Below, in pieces: positions 6,399-7,389 of a stretch of 7,389 nt of DNA. Origin of the DNA: Pseudomonadota bacterium. GTDB taxonomy: Bacteria; Myxococcota; Bradymonadia; UBA4248. The translations under genes and the position numbers were made by a program. Every line of letters begins with the position of its first letter. Position 1 is the stretch's first letter. The stretch is taken from contig JAGACY010000133.1 in NCBI GenBank assembly GCA_017613855.1, positions 1 through 7,389 on the forward strand. Reading direction: 5' to 3'. The notes beneath the pieces were generated by a model, which saw only the letters and a program-made list of their open reading frames with translations, had not been told where the DNA came from and did no database searches.

Positions 6399-7184
6399 AT
6401 GCAGCTCTTTAAAACCCAAAAACATTCGTGCGCTGTTATCGGTATGATTCATCTGCGTGCACTGCCTGGGACGCCGGGTAATTCGCTGGCCATGAAAGCC
6501 ATTCTGGACGAGGCGCTTTACGATGCCGAAACCTTGGCAAAAGGCGGCTGTGATGCACTTTTGGTCGAGAATATGGCGGATTTGCCGTATCTGAATGGCC
6601 ATGTTGGCCCGGAAATCGTGGCAGCCATGGCGATTGCTGTTGATCGCGTCGTATCTCGGTTTGATTTGCCCGTGGGTGTACAGGTGCTTGCGGGGGCCAA
6701 TTGTGAAGCCATGGGTCTTGCCACTTATGCGGGGGCGCAATTCATTCGGGCAGAGGCATTTGCCTATGCGCATGTGGCAGACGAGGGGCTGATGAATGCC
6801 TCGGCAGCCGAAGTATTAAGACTGCGCAAACATTTGAATTCGAATGTCAAAGTGTGGGCGGATGTCCAAAAGAAGCATGCCTGCCATGCCATTACATCGG
6901 ATGCAAAACTCGTAGATTTGGCGCATGGATTCGAGTTCTGCGGGGCAGATGCACTCATCGTGACTGGCGTTTCTACTGGGTGTGAAGCGCACATCGAGGA
7001 TGTGGCGCAAGTGCGTCCCGCTGGATTGCCGGTCGTCATTGGGTCGGGCATTACCGCCGCCAATGCCGCCAAATTCGCGGCCGCTGCAGATGGCCTCATC
7101 GTCGGGACATCCATCAAAATCGACGGCAACTGGCGCAATCCCGTAGATTTGGCGCGCGTGCAGGCTATTGCACGGGAATTGTAA
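6399..7184 (+). CDS. BtpA/SgcQ-family TIM-barrel protein
   Basis: This 261-residue protein is a full-length, intact member of the BtpA family (BtpA in cyanobacteria, SgcQ in enterics), cytoplasmic and with a predicted (beta/alpha)8 fold. Recognisable stretches in order are GMIHLRALPGTPG (15-27), LLVENMADLPY (54-64), GVQVLAGAN (93-101), FIRAEAFAYAHVADEG (115-130), VWADVQKKHACH (152-163), ALIVTGVSTG (185-194), PVVIGSGIT (211-219) and a phosphate-binding-like GLIVGTSIKIDG (232-243). BtpA was linked to photosystem I accumulation in cyanobacteria, but family members are widespread in non-phototrophs and the reaction is not established. A sugar- or nucleoside-phosphate substrate is inferred from the fold. 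ATG 6399 is supported by AAGGGA at 6388-6393. The gene is isolated: its own promoter candidate lies upstream, a terminator overlaps its stop, and repeats lie on both sides. Confidence 0.9.
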   Translation: MQLFKTQKHSCAVIGMIHLRALPGTPGNSLAMKAILDEALYDAETLAKGGCDALLVENMADLPYLNGHVGPEIVAAMAIAVDRVVSRFDLPVGVQVLAGANCEAMGLATYAGAQFIRAEAFAYAHVADEGLMNASAAEVLRLRKHLNSNVKVWADVQKKHACHAITSDAKLVDLAHGFEFCGADALIVTGVSTGCEAHIEDVAQVRPAGLPVVIGSGITAANAAKFAAAADGLIVGTSIKIDGNWRNPVDLARVQAIAREL

Positions 7185-7208
7185 TTCCCCGTTATTGTTT
7201 TTGTTTTT
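7172..7208 (+). terminator. intrinsic terminator overlapping the BtpA stop codon
   Basis: GGGAAT (7174-7179) pairs with ATTCCC (7184-7189) around loop TGTA, and AC (7172-7173) pairs with GT (7191-7192) across a bulged C. The T-rich tract TATTGTTTTTGTTTTT (7193-7208) follows. The stop codon TAA (7182-7184) lies in the loop and right arm. The form is a good match to a rho-independent terminator. Confidence 0.6.
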
Positions 7209-7221
7209 ACAAACGGATTTG
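7204..7221 (+). repeat. right arm of the 18-bp inverted repeat flanking the BtpA-family gene
   Basis: TTTTTACAAACGGATTTG is the exact reverse complement of 6358-6375, starting 19 bases after the stop codon. It begins inside the T-tract of the terminator, so it is fully transcribed only on read-through. It also contains its own small hairpin ACAAA-CGGA-TTTGT. Confidence 0.85.
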
Positions 7222-7224
7222 TTC

Positions 7225-7238
7225 GCAACTAACGTTGC
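7225..7238 (+). other. small hairpin between the inverted-repeat arm and the terminal array
   Basis: GCAAC (7225-7229), loop TAAC (7230-7233) and GTTGC (7234-7238) form a 5-bp stem. It occupies the position that mirrors the AGGCC hairpin at 6341-6354, between an inverted-repeat arm and a heptad array. No T-tract follows on this strand. Confidence 0.35.
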
Positions 7239-7248
7239 TCACATAAAA

Positions 7249-7389
7249 AATGCGGAATGCGGAATGCGGAATGCGGAATGCGGAATGCGGAATGCGGAAT
7301 GCGGAATGCGGAATGCGGAATGCGGAATGCGGAATGCGGAATGCGGAATGCGGAATGCGGAATGCGGAATGCGGAATGCGGAATGCGGA
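7249..7389 (+). repeat. perfect heptanucleotide tandem array, about 20 units, running off the window
   Basis: From AATGCGG at 7249 to the last base the sequence has an unbroken 7-bp period (TGCGGAA), about 20 units over 141 bases with no variant. The orientation is the same as the array at 6135. The right end is not seen, so the true length is unknown. Uniform units suggest recent expansion or gene conversion, or an assembler collapsing the repeat. Confidence 0.97.

Noticed and set aside
6358..7221. Insertion sequence or MITE with terminal inverted repeats
   Set aside because: The gene inside is a BtpA-family protein, not a transposase, and no target-site duplication was seen beside the 18-bp arms. 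The inverted repeat itself is kept as a finding.
6341..7238. Integron cassette (attC) around the BtpA gene, suggested by GTTAGGC at 6346 and GCAACTAACGTTGC at 7225
   Set aside because: The two ends do not form a matched R''/L''-L'/R' attC structure, the second core does not fit GTTRRRY, and no integrase is visible.

Overview
The window looks like chromosomal DNA from an uncultured Gram-negative (diderm) bacterium of moderate GC. An AsmA-like envelope protein fused to a peptidoglycan glycosyltransferase implies an outer membrane. Large proteins of this kind together with Cys-rich surface proteins are what I associate with Myxococcota/Bradymonadota-like 'deltaproteobacteria', but that assignment is a guess. 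All five genes are on the + strand.

Layout. (1) Positions 1-930: the 3' end of an AT-rich gene for a very Cys-rich, probably exported protein. (2) 1108-2343: a membrane-anchored metallophosphoesterase of the YkuE/YaeI type, preceded directly by a degenerate heptanucleotide array (1039-1102). (3) 2344-2575: a structured gap with a GC-rich hairpin, a 13-bp direct repeat, a perfect 22-bp palindrome, a promoter-like sequence and a terminator-like hairpin. (4) 2576-2884: a 102-residue helical/coiled-coil protein. (5) 3042-6134: a 1030-residue protein with one N-terminal membrane anchor, a long AsmA-like periplasmic region and a complete GT51 glycosyltransferase domain at the C-terminus. (6) 6135-6398: a gap holding two heptad arrays in opposite orientation around an AT-rich promoter region. 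(7) 6399-7184: a BtpA/SgcQ-family TIM-barrel protein, with a terminator folded over its stop codon. (8) 7249-7389: a perfect tandem array of about 20 heptads running off the end of the window.

The middle genes fit an envelope theme: an inner-membrane phosphoesterase, a small coiled-coil protein and a periplasmic glycan polymerase. The spacing (232 and 157 nt, each gap with its own promoter-like and hairpin signals) suggests neighbouring transcription units rather than one tight operon. BtpA is probably unrelated in function.

The most unusual structure is non-coding. Four arrays of a 7-bp unit (GGAATGC and variants) sit at gene-block boundaries. They read ATTCCGC/TTCCGAA at 5' edges and TGCGGAA at 3' edges. 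The BtpA gene is additionally bracketed by a perfect 18-bp inverted repeat, and the left arm of that repeat can also pair with the gene's own ribosome binding site.
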